Positions 47,265 to 59,790 of a stretch of 64,000 nucleotides of DNA are shown one piece after another; the stretch's first letter is position 1; each line of letters begins with the position of its first letter. The stretch lies in the NCBI GenBank assembly GCA_947044405.1, contig CAMRHE010000011.1, positions 8,620,001 to 8,684,000 on the forward strand, given 5' to 3'. The DNA is from Leptodactylus fallax (lineage: Eukaryota > Chordata > Amphibia > Anura > Leptodactylidae). The notes beneath the pieces were generated by a model. The model was not told the origin of the DNA. It searched no databases and saw nothing but the letters and a program-made list of their open reading frames with translations. The position numbers and the translations under genes are program-made.

Positions 47265-47440
47265 AACATAGTAAGTTCTTTTATTGAAATATCACAATAG
47301 AAAGAAATCAGGCAGTGGAACAATGTCAAATAGACAATCCCTGAGTATCACAAAAGTTATATATGGGCATCTATGGGTGAAAATATAATAATCTGTGAGA
47401 TCCACCAAATGTACAAATACAAACTCAAATCCAAAAACAT
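47265..47440 (-). repeat. Inverted PLE terminal segment
   Basis: Reverse complement of 47935-48185: gtggatctcacagattatta, gattgtctatttgacattgt and tgatatttcaataaaagaac read on the minus strand. It forms a large hairpin with the direct repeat beside it. The ribozyme-like core is deleted or heavily changed here. Confidence 0.85.
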
Positions 47441-48293
47441 TATACTTTTCGGCATGTGGAATGCATATGCGTTCCACCGCCAAACTAACATTGCAAGATC
47501 ATGAGCAACACATGTGCTCTTATACTGGTCCAACCGGGTGTCTCTTCAGACGCCAGCATACATGATCAGGTGGTAGCAGGCTTTCCAAACCCCCTTTTTA
47601 CACATCTTTTTTCTATTTTTCTGTGTTCTTCTCTTGTACTGTCAATTTGCTTAACTCTTCCTGGCATCTTGATTATACATAGTGACTCCAGGAAAGTCCG
47701 ATTCTTCCTTGTGGACTTGGATATATCTAATATTTACCTATTACCTATTACTTACCTTCCTGTATTATCCCCCTCCAGGGAAGTATCCAGGATATTAATT
47801 CCTTTATTCCTTATATGCATATCATATTGCTTTTGAACATAAATATTTTTCAGCATTATATTGTTCATATCATTGTTTAAATTATTTTGTTGTTTACGCT
47901 CATGTTTTTTCAGCATTTCATCTCATACATTTTTGATGATATGTTATATGTTTTTGTTTTTGAGTCAAAGTTTTTTTGTATTTAAGTCCGTGTTTGTACG
48001 TTTTGTGGATCTCACAGATCATTAATTAACATATTATATTTTCATGAATAGATACCCATTGAGAAAGGTCATAGACTGAAACGTTTGGGATACTTGGAGA
48101 TTGTCTATTTAACATTGTTCTACTGCCTGAGAGATTTGCTACTACTGTGATATTTCAATAAAAGAACTTACTATTTACTTCAATTAATTAAGTGCGCTCA
48201 ATACCTCTACTGTTGTTATTGGCCATGATGGGCCCTTGACTGGCATCTCTATTGACAGAGTGCAGTCATACACTATACTGATGTTGCAAGTCT
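47441..48293 (+). repeat. PLE terminal repeat, left copy (pseudo-LTR)
   Basis: Matches 55365-56283 in direct orientation from gtggaatgcatatgcgttcc through tggatctcacagatcatta and tattggccatgatgggccct to cagtcatacactatactgat. Divergence is moderate, with several indels, and the right copy carries a MITE. Confidence 0.85.
48055..48092 (+). ncRNA. Decayed hammerhead-like core in left PLE repeat
   Basis: attgagaaaggtcatagact then gaaacgtttgggata. The ggtc-ata-gact stem II, gaaa (48078-48081) and following stem III fit a hammerhead, but the CUGAUGA strand reads cattgag. Not expected to cleave. Confidence 0.45.
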
Positions 48294-48329
48294 CTATGAC
48301 CTAGCACTTGCCCAGATGATGAATACCTT

Positions 48330-49257
48330 TCCTTACGACCAGGATGCTGCACAGAATATTCTACCAAAATTTAATTTATCTAGTGATTTTCTTCAATTTA
48401 CGGGAGTGAATTATGAACACGGGAATACAAAAAGAATCTCGGAAACTCATCTCTCATGAACTGCATTGTAGTACATTAGCAGAATACTACATATTAGGTT
48501 GCATTCCACGGGGTATGAAAGCACATTTACGCCCCACAATCTTCAACGAAAATCCAGATTATTGCAGTCAATTTGAGAGCATTCTGAATAAATGTTCACT
48601 GTACCTCATTCTTCTGACAATTGGCTTCCTGCAACGTTCCATTACAAAACTCACAGAAAAGATCAAGACTTCAGACCAGCAATTATCTACCACAGTCTCC
48701 AGCGAGAAGGGGACAGAACTGAAAAACAACATAGATAAAACGATGTACTACTTCTTTAAAACTACAGAACAAGTCAAGAGGAAGAAATTTCTAAGTGGCA
48801 TAGAGGATTACAGCAGAACAGGGTGGGGGAACCCCAATTATTCCACAAACCACAAGTTCAAAGATTGTCCCACGAACATGACTCCACCAGCTCAAGAAAC
48901 AAGTCCAGTTTAACTCAACACAATCATTTTGTAGGAAACAGCCACAAGAGAAGAGCCCTAACCAGAAAGCTACCCGACGTGGTGGCAGGAGGAAGAACAG
49001 ATACCAGCATACAGACCAGACTCAGAGGACAACTTAGTGGTAAATATATCATCCACTACACTTTCACCAACACAATTATCTGTAGTAAAGAAGGGCTTAT
49101 CGTTTTGCCCAACACCACCACTCAATACCTTCACACTGGAACAGGAACTGCACAAATTTTACACAACTGTGAGACTAAAAGGTAATTTTGCCAAGAAGGA
49201 CCCCTGACATTTCCACTAACCTCCAGAAGCAGCCACTAACCAGCTCCATTCATGTAC
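48330..49257 (+). pseudogene. PLE polyprotein, N-terminal part
   Basis: 48413-48913 is open for 166 codons with IPRGMKAHLRP, a segment similar to the PRGLR motif upstream of PLE reverse transcriptases. A frameshift follows. Around 49020 the frame reads VVNISSTTLSPTQLSVVKKGL, then SFCPTPPLN and ELHKFYTTVRLKGNF, the conserved block found just before the RT in PLEs. The coding region is cut at 49258-49262 by a solo LTR and resumes at 50071. Confidence 0.75.
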
Positions 49258-50075
49258 ATTAGTGTGATGATGAGAGAATCCCAGTTACGTATTTTTCTTT
49301 GATATGTGTTGTTCTATATACAAATTACCTTATCCTGTTAGTCCTATGTTGTGTTTACGTTGCTGGTCAATTCGCTTCAGTGGTTTTATGTGTATATAAG
49401 GGGAAATTGTCCTTTCTGGCTCTAGCCAAATAGTTTTATTACTCCTGGACAAACAGATGTCAAAGAAGGGAGAGAGGGCTAATGTCCCTAAGCTCAACCC
49501 AGACACAGTTGTCCCAGCAGCCAGGAAAACATCCTTCTTTCTCAGGATCCTGTAGTGGGGGTAAGAGGAGGGGGGCTCCCAGCAGGGAGATGTGGCTGGA
49601 CATTGGCCTTAACTGAGAGGAAGACCTAGATTCTTTGTCACATCTGTGGAAGCAGCTAAGAGAGCTGGGTGTGTTCACTTCACTACACAACATCTCCAAG
49701 CTTCCTGGAACCAAAGACTTTTAAGTATTATTCTGCTTTATTCCTTTTTATTTTATAGCTGTTTGTATTGTGTGTCATTTGTTATCTCTCTATATCTGTA
49801 GCACTGAAACATCTTGGTATTAAAGTGTTAAGTTTAAGGTTACTTTGTGTTTGCTCTATGAACCCATGATCTTTTTGAAGTGTATATGTGCGCACGTGGT
49901 CTGCTGCACCTGGAACAACAGTGGCGACGGCAACATGTATTTGGGGTGCGTGGACTGTGCTGGGGTGCGACTTACGCTCAATTTGCAGCCTGAGTGAAAG
50001 GTGAGTGTAAGATTGAGTCGACCACTGACAGCCGCATCCGCGTCATGTGCTAGGAAGGCCGTACGTGACAATTAG
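49258..50075 (+). mobile_element. Solo LTR 1 inside the PLE
   Basis: 49263-50070 (808 bp) begins tgtgatgatgag and ends gtacgtgaca, with 5-bp duplications attag at 49258-49262 and 50071-50075. A TATA-like word, tatataagggg, lies at 49394. A 5-bp duplication with TG...CA ends is usual for Gypsy-type or retroviral LTRs; without internal sequence the two cannot be separated. No coding region remains, which implies LTR-LTR recombination. Confidence 0.88.
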
Positions 50076-51271
50076 ACTTATGGTTTCCCAATTCCTTCAT
50101 ACCCCCTAAATCAAGTCACCCTATTGAGACATATATTTCTCTCACACAGACAGAAATTAGACATTTTGTGTAGCCACATGAGTAACTTTAAACATACAAA
50201 CAACTTAAATAAAGATGAGAGACTGGCACTAGTGGCGCTACATGAAAATGACTGGATTGTAATGAAACCTGTCAATAAAGGGGGGTGCAATTGTCATCAT
50301 GGACAAACAGGGTTATTTACAAGAGATCAGGAGACAACTATCAGACACCTCTACATAGCAATTATTATTAACATATTCGTCACCCCGTATAGAGGAGAAA
50401 ATTGCATACACTCTGACGCATTTTCACAATGAGGGCATTATTGATACCACGACTATACTCTTCCTCACTTAAGAATTTCCCATTATACCTGTTTTTTACC
50501 CTTTACACAATCCTCCAGGTGGACCAATCGTGGCATCTACCTATTGTATTCTCTCCCAGCTAGGCACCTATTTAGACAAGATCCTTACCCCACTCATGAA
50601 ACGCTCAAGGTCCTTCATACTCGATACATCTGATTTTCTTTCCAAGATAGCATCTATCTCTAACCTTCCTCCTGATTGCTTTCTTGTCACCATGGACGTC
50701 AACAGCTTGGGCATGATAAAGGCATAAGGCCAAAAGGCAAATTATCACAACTTTGTTCCCTAAATCCACACAGCAGGACCTATGCCTGGCATTACTCAGA
50801 ATCATTCTAGAAGAGAACTTCTTCCTAATCAGGCATGATTTCTATATCCAAAAGCGACTTACACCAGTGGGGTCTAATGTGCTCCCCCCTATATGGTAAT
50901 GCTTACATGATAGCTTTTGAAGATGAATATGTCTATACACATGGTGATTTCCAACAGCACTCTATCATCTGGTTATGTTTCACAGACGATATATTTAGCA
51001 TATGGAAGAGCCCAGAAACCACTCTACTGCATTTTCTCAATTTTCTTAATCAAATTAATCCTGAACTTGGTTTCACAATATATTACGACCATAACCATGT
51101 TAGCTTTCTGGAAATCATGGTGATTAAACAACCTGATGGAAAATTATCTTTTGATGATGGATCGTAATAGTCTTTTACAGTTCTTGAGCTGCAACCCCAA
51201 AGAGACCAAAAACGCTTTATCAAGGTCCCAATTCATGCGAGTCAAACGCATAGTCTCGGACAATACACAAT
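50076..51271 (+). pseudogene. PLE reverse transcriptase, broken
   Basis: Motifs in order: DERLALVALHENDWIVMKPVNKGG (50205-50285, in two parts DERLALVALHEND and WIVMKPVNKGG), then IVASTYCILSQLGTYLD and FLVTMDVNSL (50690, palm motif A), then LPPMYGNAYM-like and SIIWLCFTDDIFSIWK (50990, catalytic DD) and ELGFTIYYDHNHVSFLEI (51065). These belong to the PLE clade of reverse transcriptases. Several frameshifts separate them; in the catalytic motif, CFTDD stands where RFIDD is usual. Confidence 0.85.
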
Positions 51272-51942
51272 GTAATTGTAACGTCCTTGCCTGTCCGGGC
51301 TTTGGCGCCGTCCTCCGGGCGCACGCTGCGGCGCAGGAGGCGTTCCCGGTTGTAATTCTTTCCTTGGGTTTTTCTTGTTTTGTCTGAACATTGTCCTATT
51401 CCCTCACCTCCTTAATTGATTTTTCACCACGCCCTTCTCCTTCACCTTGCTCTCCCCCTGCTCCACTAAGAGTTAACTCTAGTCCTGCCTTGTGATTGAC
51501 AGCCTATCCTCCTATCAAGTCTGGGGCGGGTTCTTTCTCCCTATTTATTGTTTGCTCACTTTCCCATTGGCGCCTGCTATTGCATTTTGCTTACTGGCTA
51601 TACTCCTTGTTCCTTGTTACCTGCGCTTCTGATTTTCTGACCATTGGCTTTCCTTTGACTATTCTCTTGGATTTTGATTCTGTATTGCATTGCTCGATTG
51701 TTACCAACCCCTTGGCTAGCTGACCTCCCTTTCTTGTTTGTGCGTCCTGTCTGCGTTCTGTGTTGTCACTTATTCAGAGTAGGGACCGGCTCCAAGTTGT
51801 TCCTGTCATTAGGACAGTGAGACAAGTAGGTAGGGACAGGGTCTGGGTCAACTTTAGGGCTCACTGTCTCTGTATTCCCTTCCTCTCAGGTTTTTGCAGC
51901 AGCACTGGAGAATTGCTCAACTGGCAATTCCCTTACAGTAAT
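51272..51942 (+). mobile_element. Solo LTR 2 inside the PLE
   Basis: 51277-51937 (661 bp) runs from tgtaacgtccttgcc to caattcccttaca, flanked by gtaat at 51272-51276 and 51938-51942. A TATA-like tatttattg lies at 51542. The family differs from solo LTR 1. Removing it rejoins the PLE coding sequence (NTQC then RLKEMERKF) with the frame plausible. Confidence 0.88.
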
Positions 51943-52640
51943 ACAAGACTTAAAGAAATGGAACGCAAATTCAGAAATAGGGGCTATCCACAAGAACTCC
52001 TCTCCAGAGAACTCACACATGTTCAAACCACAACAACACGTAACAACCAACCTCAGTCATCTCATATATACCACCCATTGATGCCCAAAATACATTGACG
52101 CCTGCACAAACACTGGATTATCCTATCCCGAGCTTATCCCGGGGTTGAGGAATTCCAACAACACCCCAAGCATGCTACAAACGGGCCCTCAACATACAGA
52201 GGAAGGTGGTTAAGGCAGATATTGCTCCCCTGAGAAAGTTACCAACACAATGATTTCTGGGAAGACCACAATATGGGACCTTCCCCTGCCTTAACTGTAC
52301 TCAGTGTTCAAATATCATGAAGGGGAAATAGGTTCTACATCCAAACATAGGCCAATGTTTCCAGATCAAAGTGTACCTCACCTGTGATCCTCTTACGTGG
52401 TTTATCTTCTCAAATGCCTGTGTGGCCTCCTTTTATATCAGAGAGACCACATAGCACATATGTGATAGAGTCTCCAAACATAAATCCGCAATCCGTAAAA
52501 AAACTCTTTTATTACCAGTCCCATATCACTTTCACGAGGCAGACCACAGGGTATCTCAATTAAGGTTCCAGGTGTTAGAACATATACCACCATCACGAAA
52601 AGGAAGGAATAGGATCAGCATGTTGAAGCACTGCAAATCA
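51943..52640 (+). pseudogene. PLE C-terminal region with GIY-YIG endonuclease, broken
   Basis: Starts RLKEMERKFRNRGYPQELLS. Around 52400 it reads SYVVYLLKCLCGL, then, after an extra T, GLLYIRETT, and RVSKHKSAIRKK and PYHFHEADH further on, ending SFWIY with TGA near 52650. The VVYLLKC...LYI.ET pair is the GIY-YIG nuclease core that PLEs use for target cleavage. The glycine of YIGET is replaced by arginine, and stops and frameshifts are present. Confidence 0.82.
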
Positions 52641-53329
52641 TTTTGGATCTATTGATTGAATTGTTTGACTCTCAGGGACCTCAATTGGGAATGCAATTTC
52701 TTTTTCATTATGTAATCAATATAGTGGTTTTATGATTAACACATTTATTACCCCTTCCCCTACTTTTTTCTGATATATTTTCTGATTGTTCTTTAACCCT
52801 ATCACTGCCTCCCATGTATTTATACGTCCGGCCAGGGTGGCACTGTAGGTGCAGAGGACGTACTGTATGTAATACGATTTCTCAGGATCCGTTAGGGTTA
52901 TGAAGATGATCTTGGATTCATTTTAACGATGAGAGCAATTCACTGGTGAAAACAATGGCAATCATGATGATCTTGGTATAATTTTAAAGATGATAGCCCC
53001 AACGGATCCTGAGATATGAGACTCTAAAATGTCCTCCTCCCTCCAGTCTCAGGCAGCATCTTAGAGCTGCATGAAGAGGGAGGGGGAAGGAGCAGAGCTG
53101 CAGACTGCAGAGAAAATGGTAAATCATCACTGTATGTGTATAACCTGTATGTGACCCCACGGTGGAAGGGGATAGCATGGACTTCTGTCCATGTTATCCA
53201 CTCTCCTATCAATCAGAGAGCATACTAAACTTTTGCTCTCTAATTGTCCCATAAAGGGATAATTTAAAACCCCTCTGAGCCTAATTACAGGGGCATTTTT
53301 ATGTAATACCCCTCTGAACATAACCAGGA
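52641..53329. other. PLE 3' flank and unidentified insertion
   Basis: PLE-like text seems to run to about 52792. At 52793 TTAA is followed by ccctatcactgcc, which resembles the left end of a TTAA-type element, but I could not find the right end. No gene seen. Confidence 0.45.
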
Positions 53330-53950
53330 AGTTATAGGTGCTATGACCCAAATGTTTACCATTGTCCAGGTCGCAGTGCCAAAAGAGTTGCATTAAACAC
53401 ACAACACATACACAAAGTCATCAATAAAGTTTACATTTGACCCTGTCCCTACCCTGTCCATCCAGTCCATTTATATAGTAAAATACGTTGACGGCTACTC
53501 TAGCGATATCTGTTACACACTAAAATAATAGCAAGAATGATTATCACTAGAGATGAACATATAAAACATTTCTGACAGGCGGAAAAGTTCCATCAGTCAG
53601 ATAACAGATTTTCACCCATTGAATGTCACCATATAAAATCCCAGTTTTTGGCAGCTTTTAGATGGGTATAATAACAGGTGTTCTTTTTTGCACCCACAGT
53701 ACAGGTGAAACACCTGGACTTCCAGTAGGTCATCAGATCTATAATTATGACCAGTAATTATGAACTGCAGGAACAGAGATTGCGTCCATAATATGTGAGC
53801 ATAAAGTAACCATGTTACGCCATTCTGAAACCGGTCCTAGTTATCACATTAGTTAGGTATAGAGATTATAGTTATATATTAGCGTTACCGTTTATTATAA
53901 GGGGATGGAAAATTATATTCTTATGTAAGCCCCTATTTAATTTGCATGCA
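53330..53950. repeat. Dispersed 620-bp repeat, copy 2
   Basis: Second copy of the segment at 3895-4530: aataaagtttacat, actaaaataatagcaa, caccatataaaatcc, ggtcatcaga and tttgcatgcaca. Same orientation as in hAT-B. Confidence 0.8.
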
Positions 53951-54015
53951 CAAAATTGGTTGCCACATTTCTACGATTTTGGCTTTTCTTTTTTTTTAAC
54001 ACCTGCACCTGTAAG

Positions 54016-54016
<1 letters not shown>

Positions 54017-54058
<42 letters not shown>
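54017..54058. repeat. (TA)n microsatellite
   Basis: About 20 uninterrupted ta units. It produces a tyrosine-isoleucine frame on both strands, which is not a gene. Confidence 0.97.
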
Positions 54059-54059
<1 letters not shown>

Positions 54060-54060
<1 letters not shown>

Positions 54061-55364
54061 TATGTATGAATTCCTCACATCTTTTGCAGTTTTTTGGAAA
54101 GTACATTTTGTTTGCAGACAGGGATTGCACTTTAGTGGCAAATTAGAATTTTTGTGCAATTTTTGTTTGTAATCTCTGTTTGCTGCAAAGTTGCATGAGG
54201 TTGGTTGTATATATGAAATATTAAGTTGTGTTTTTATATATAGTATGCTGTGCAATTTCAAAAAAGTGAGATTTTGGTATCAGAGTCACAGTTTGTTATG
54301 TGCAGTATAGATTATTAACATATTAGTGAATAACAAAAATATTGCTTGTTTTCTGTATCAGTGTTTTTGAGAGTATGAGCTCTTGTTGTAGTTGATGTTT
54401 GTGGAATATATAAATTGTGTACACTTTGATCTATTATTTTATATGTGTTTTATGTGTGAAGGTATGATTGAATATGAGTTTTGGTGCAAATATTTGTTTT
54501 GGTGCTTTTTTTTTCAAAAAATGATTTGTTTTGTCAAAGGTACATGAAGATGGACATGGTTACTGATAACCCATTAAGACACATGTAATCTTCAGGCTAT
54601 CAACTTTCAAGAAACATATAGGTTTTAGAGGTGCACTTGCTTTCCACAGTGTGCAATCCTTACATTTTATAGGATGATACATTTTAACATTTCCAGCTTC
54701 AAACCAGGTTTTTGTTCCTTCCAGTTCTGGTGATTTTATGAAGATGTGTGCATGCAGGTATAGGCCTTAGTGATATGAATGAACTCTGCACATATTGAAC
54801 TAATCTTTTAACTTATTTTAGGAGGTGTGGTGCATATAACTTTTTGTTTGCTTTTCACTTTTAGCAACTAATATAAATTTATTTGCATTTTTTATAAAAC
54901 ATACATTTTAAATCAAAATTGCATGAAGGTGCCTGTTCATATACAGTACCAAGTGACATTTTGACAATGCTGGAGGTATCTACTTTCAGAAAATATATAG
55001 GTATAGGGGGGTAGTATAATTTTTTAATGTTGCAATTTAGGACTCATGTGTCCTTAATTCCTATTCTTGTAGTGAGATTTCTATGCCCCCTTGTCATGTC
55101 TTCCTCTCTTTTTATGTTCCTTATTATTTGTCCCTTCCCTATTATTTATTGCCCCCTTCCCTGTTTTATTTCCCTCTCCTTAGCAATATATTATCCATTA
55201 TTTACTATTTTTTTTAATCTCATTCATCATTTATTTCAACTATCCTTTATTTCATTACTTTCTCTCTTGTTCTTATATTTCTCCTTTTTTTCTACCTTAA
55301 TATCCTTTTTTTCTCTCTTCCTGCCACTGCTCTCCCTATGATCCTGCCTTTTTTTAAAGTACTT
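54060..55364. repeat. Degenerate long-period repeat and pyrimidine-rich tract
   Basis: Two related stretches about 365 bp apart: atgaagatggacatgg...ctatcaactttcaagaaaca (54545-54620) and atgaaggtgcctgtt...gtatctactttcagaaaata (54922-55000). 55030-55340 is a pyrimidine-rich tract (many tttcct and ttatt words). The hydrophobic 104-codon frame there follows from composition. Confidence 0.55.
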
Positions 55365-55430
55365 TCGTTCCCTTTCAGTACTTTTGCATCGTCAGTGGAA
55401 CACATATGCATTCCAGCAGTCCTTCCTCTC

Positions 55431-55752
55431 TTAGGCCTGGTTCACATCTGCGTTCAGGTTTCCGTTTGGGTAGTCCGCTTGGGGACCCCCCCCGAATGGA
55501 AACCTATACGCATAAAAAAATGGTTTACCTGGGAAAACCACGGACCCCATAGACTATAATAGACTTGCAACACTTTCCTCTCCTCTTGCTTTGTGCGGAA
55601 ACTGAGCAGAAACCACATGGACCCCATTATAGTCTATGTGGTCCATGGGTTTCCCAAGTAAACCGCTTTTTTATGCGTATAGGTTTCCGTTCAGGGGTCC
55701 CCAAGCGGACTCCCCGAACAGAAACCCGAATGCAGATGTGAACCAGGCCTTA
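55431..55752. mobile_element. Palindromic MITE with TTA duplication
   Basis: 55434-55749 (316 bp) is almost entirely an inverted repeat. The left arm starts ggcctggttcacatctgcgt and the right arm ends in its inverse, gatgtgaaccaggcc. Arms of about 145 bp flank a short centre. TTA lies at 55431-55433 and 55750-55752. A 3-bp TWA duplication points to PIF/Harbinger; the assignment is inference. A decayed relative lies at 9670-9900. Confidence 0.85.
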
Positions 55753-56044
55753 GCCAGATACAGTAGTTATCAGCATACTAACATCGCAAAATCATGAACA
55801 ACATATGCACACTTATAAACGTGCAACCATACGCCTCCTCTAATGCCAGGCAAGGATATTTTTCTGCATTATATTGTTCATATTATTTTGGTGTTTACTT
55901 TCATGTTTATTCAGCATTTCATCTCATACATATTTGATTATATGTTTTATGTTTTTGAGTCAATGTTTTCGTATTTGAGTCCATGTTGTACGTTTAGTGG
56001 ATCTCACAGATTATTAAGTAGCATATTATATTTTCACCCAAACA

Positions 56045-56082
56045 TACCCATTGACAAAGGTCATAGACTGAAGCGTTTGGGA
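56045..56082 (+). ncRNA. Decayed hammerhead-like core in right PLE repeat
   Basis: cattgacaaaggtcatagac then tgaagcgtttgggata. Same layout as the left copy; the CUGAUGA strand is not conserved and gaaa reads gaag. Confidence 0.4.
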
Positions 56083-56760
56083 TACTCGAGATTTTCTATT
56101 TGATATTGTTCTACTGCCTGTGAGATTTGCTACGTTTGTAATATTTCAATAAAATAAATTACTATTTACTTCAACGAATTGAGTGCCATCAATACCTCTA
56201 CTGTTGTGATTGGCCATGACGGACCCTTGACTGGCACCTCTATTGACAGAATGCAGTCATACACTATACTGATATTCCTGTACAATCTCTTTATTTATTT
56301 ATTTTTTTAGTCTTACTAATGATGTGATTGCTTCTTTAATGCTCTGTTATACTTAGTAAAGGTAGAAAAGGTTGGATAGAGACACAAGTCCATCAAGTCC
56401 AATCTATAAACCTATCAAGTTCATTAAGAGAAAGGAAAAAAAAAAACCTTGAGGCCAACGCCCACTGCCCCATCAGACGATATAAATTCCTTTGCAATTT
56501 TAAATAATGCAATTTTTGTCCTAAAAATCTCTCATAACCTACAGTGCTGGCCAAAAGTATTGGCACCCCTGCAATTCTGTCAGATAATACTCAATTTCTT
56601 CCAGAAAATGATTGCAATCACAAATGCTTTGGTAATAACATCTTCATTTATTTTGCTTGCAATGAAAAAACACAAAAGAGAATGAAAAAAAAGTCAAATC
56701 ATTGATCATTTTACACAAAACTCCAAAAATGGGCCGGACAAAAGAATTGGCACCCTCAGC

Positions 56761-57797
<1,037 letters not shown>

Positions 57798-58014
57798 GCT
57801 CAATGTGGTACACACAAGGACACAGGACAGAGGTTGAGTCAACTTTAATCCATTTCAACTGGCTGCAAGTGTGATTTAGTTATTGCCACCACCTGTTATG
57901 TGCCACAGGTAAGTAACAGGTGCTGTTAATTACACAAATTAGAGAAGCATCACATGATTTTTCAAAGGGTGCCAATACTTTTGTCCACCCCCTTTTTTAT
58001 GTTTGGTGTGGAAT

Positions 58015-59626
58015 TACAGTCATATGAAAAAGTTTGGGCACCCCTATTAATCTTAATCATTTTTAGTTCTAAATATTTGGGTGTTTGCAACAGCCATTAC
58101 AATTTGATATATCTAATAACTGATGGACACAGTAATATTTATGATTGAAATGAGGTTTATTGTACTAACAGAAAATGTGCAATATGCATTAAACCAAAAT
58201 TTGACCAGTGCAAAAGTATGGGCACCTCAACAGAAAAGTGACATTAATATTTAGTAGATCCTCCTTTTGCAAAAATAACAGCCTCTAGTCGCTTCCTGTA
58301 GCTTTTAATCAGTTCCTGGATCCTGGATGAAGGTATTTTTGACCATTCCTCTTTACAAAACAATTCCAGTTCAGTTAAGTTTGATGGTCGCCGAGCATGG
58401 ACAGCCCGCTTCAAATTATCCCACAGATGTTCAATGATATTCAGGTCTGGGGACTGGGATGGCCATTCCAGAACATTGTAATTGTTCCTCTGCATGAATG
58501 CCTGAGTAGATTTGAAGCTGTGTTTTGGATCATTGTCTTGCTGAAATATCCATCCCCGGCGTAACTTCAAATTCGTCACTGATTCTTGTACATTATTCTC
58601 AAGAATCTGCTGATACTGAGTTGAATCCATGCGACCCTCAACTTTAACAAGATTCCCAGTGTCGGCATTGGCCACACAGCCCCAAAGCATGATGGAACCT
58701 CCACCAAATTTTACAGTGGGTAGCAAGTGTTTTTCTTGGAATGCTGTGTTTTTTGGACGCCATGCATAACGCCTTTTGTATGACCAAACAACTCAATCTT
58801 TGTTTCATCAGTCCACAGGACCTTCTTCCAAAATGAAGCTGGCTTGTCCAAATGTGCTTTTTCATACCTCAGGCGACTCTGTTTGTGGCGTGCCTTCAGA
58901 AACGGCAAAGTGAGCTGTATTGTTGACCGATGCACAGTGACACCATCTGCAGCAAGATGATGCTGCAGCTCTTTGGAGGTGGTCTGTGGATTGTCCTTGA
59001 CTGTTCTCACCATTCTTCTTCTCTGCCTTTCTGATATTTTTCTTGGCCTGCCACTTCTGGGCTTAACAAGAACTGTCCCTGTGGTCTTCCATTTCCTTAC
59101 TATGTTCCTCACAGTGGAAACTGACAGGTTAAATCTCTGAGACAACTTTTTGTATCCTTCCCCTGAACAACTATGTTGAACAATCTTTGTTTTCAGATCA
59201 TTTGAGAGTTGTTTTGAGGAGCCCATGATGCCACTCTTCAGAGGAGATTCAAATAGGAGAACAACTTGCAATTGGCCACCTTAAATACCTTTTCTCATGA
59301 TTGGATACACCTGGCTATGAAGTTCAAAGCTCAGTGAGGTTACAAAACCAATTTTGTGCTTCAGTAAGTCAGTAAAAAGTAGTTAGGAGTATTCAAATCA
59401 ATAAAATGATAAGGGTACCCAAATTTTTGCACCGGTCAAATTTTGGTTTAATGCATATTGCACATTTTCTGTTAGTACAATAAACCTCATTTCAATCCTG
59501 AAATATTACTGTGTCCATCAGTTATTAGATATATCAAATTGAAATGGCTGTTGCAAATACCCAAATATTTAGAACTAAAAATGATTAAGATTAATAGGGG
59601 TGCCCAAACTTTTTCATATGACTGTA
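58015..59626 (-). mobile_element. Tc1-H2, Tc1 element nested in Tc1-K2
   Basis: Runs from 58017 (cagtcatatgaaaaagtttg) to 59624 (ctttttcatatgactg), 1608 bp, with TA at 58015-58016 and 59625-59626. It is nearly identical to Tc1-H1 apart from small deletions. Confidence 0.95.
58244..59226 (-). pseudogene. Tc1-H2 transposase, deletion and frameshift
   Basis: Starts MGSSKQ at 59226; the stop matches H1 (58244). Where H1 has TAA at codon 66 this copy has GAA. About 40 bp is missing near 58910-58918, removing most of NTLHKEKLYGRVMRKKP. One T is missing from a T run near 58776-58779, which shifts the frame after FGHTK, before the second Asp. Catalytic motifs [13 protein letters not shown] and NIIEHLW survive in pieces. 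Confidence 0.92.
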
Positions 59627-59790
59627 TATCCAATTTGGCTTTTTGACAATTCTTTTTGTGGTTTTCCATTGAAGACAAATTAAATGAAGATATTATTACC
59701 AAAGCATTTGTGATTGCAATCATTTTCTGGAAGAAATTGAGTATTATCTGACAGAATTGCAGGGGTGCCAATACTTTTGGCCAGCACTGT

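Larger units (their letters stand above)
47265..56283 (+). mobile_element. Penelope-like element (PLE) with terminal repeats, inversion and nested insertions
   Basis: The left part has an inverted segment (47265-47440) followed by a direct repeat (47441-48293). A broken coding region (48330-52640) with RT and GIY-YIG follows, then 3' sequence with insertions and a second direct repeat (55365-56283). Nested elements are two solo LTRs, a TTA-flanked MITE and probably the 52797-55360 material. PLEs are known for pseudo-LTRs, inverted 5' pieces and hammerhead motifs, all of which this shows. Confidence 0.85.
55365..56283 (+). repeat. PLE terminal repeat, right copy (pseudo-LTR)
   Basis: Direct copy of 47441-48293, interrupted by the MITE at 55434-55749. 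It ends cagtcatacactatactgat at 56260-56280, at the same word as the left copy. Confidence 0.85.

Noticed and set aside
48055..48092. Active hammerhead ribozyme in the PLE terminal repeat
   Set aside because: The CUGAUGA strand is not conserved here (cattgag), so I list it only as a decayed relic.
54017..54058. Tyr-Ile repeat peptide frames
   Set aside because: Translation of a (TA)n microsatellite.
55027..55341. Hydrophobic 104-codon frame that looks like a membrane protein
   Set aside because: The sequence is a pyrimidine-rich tract, which yields Leu, Phe, Ser and Pro codons by composition alone.
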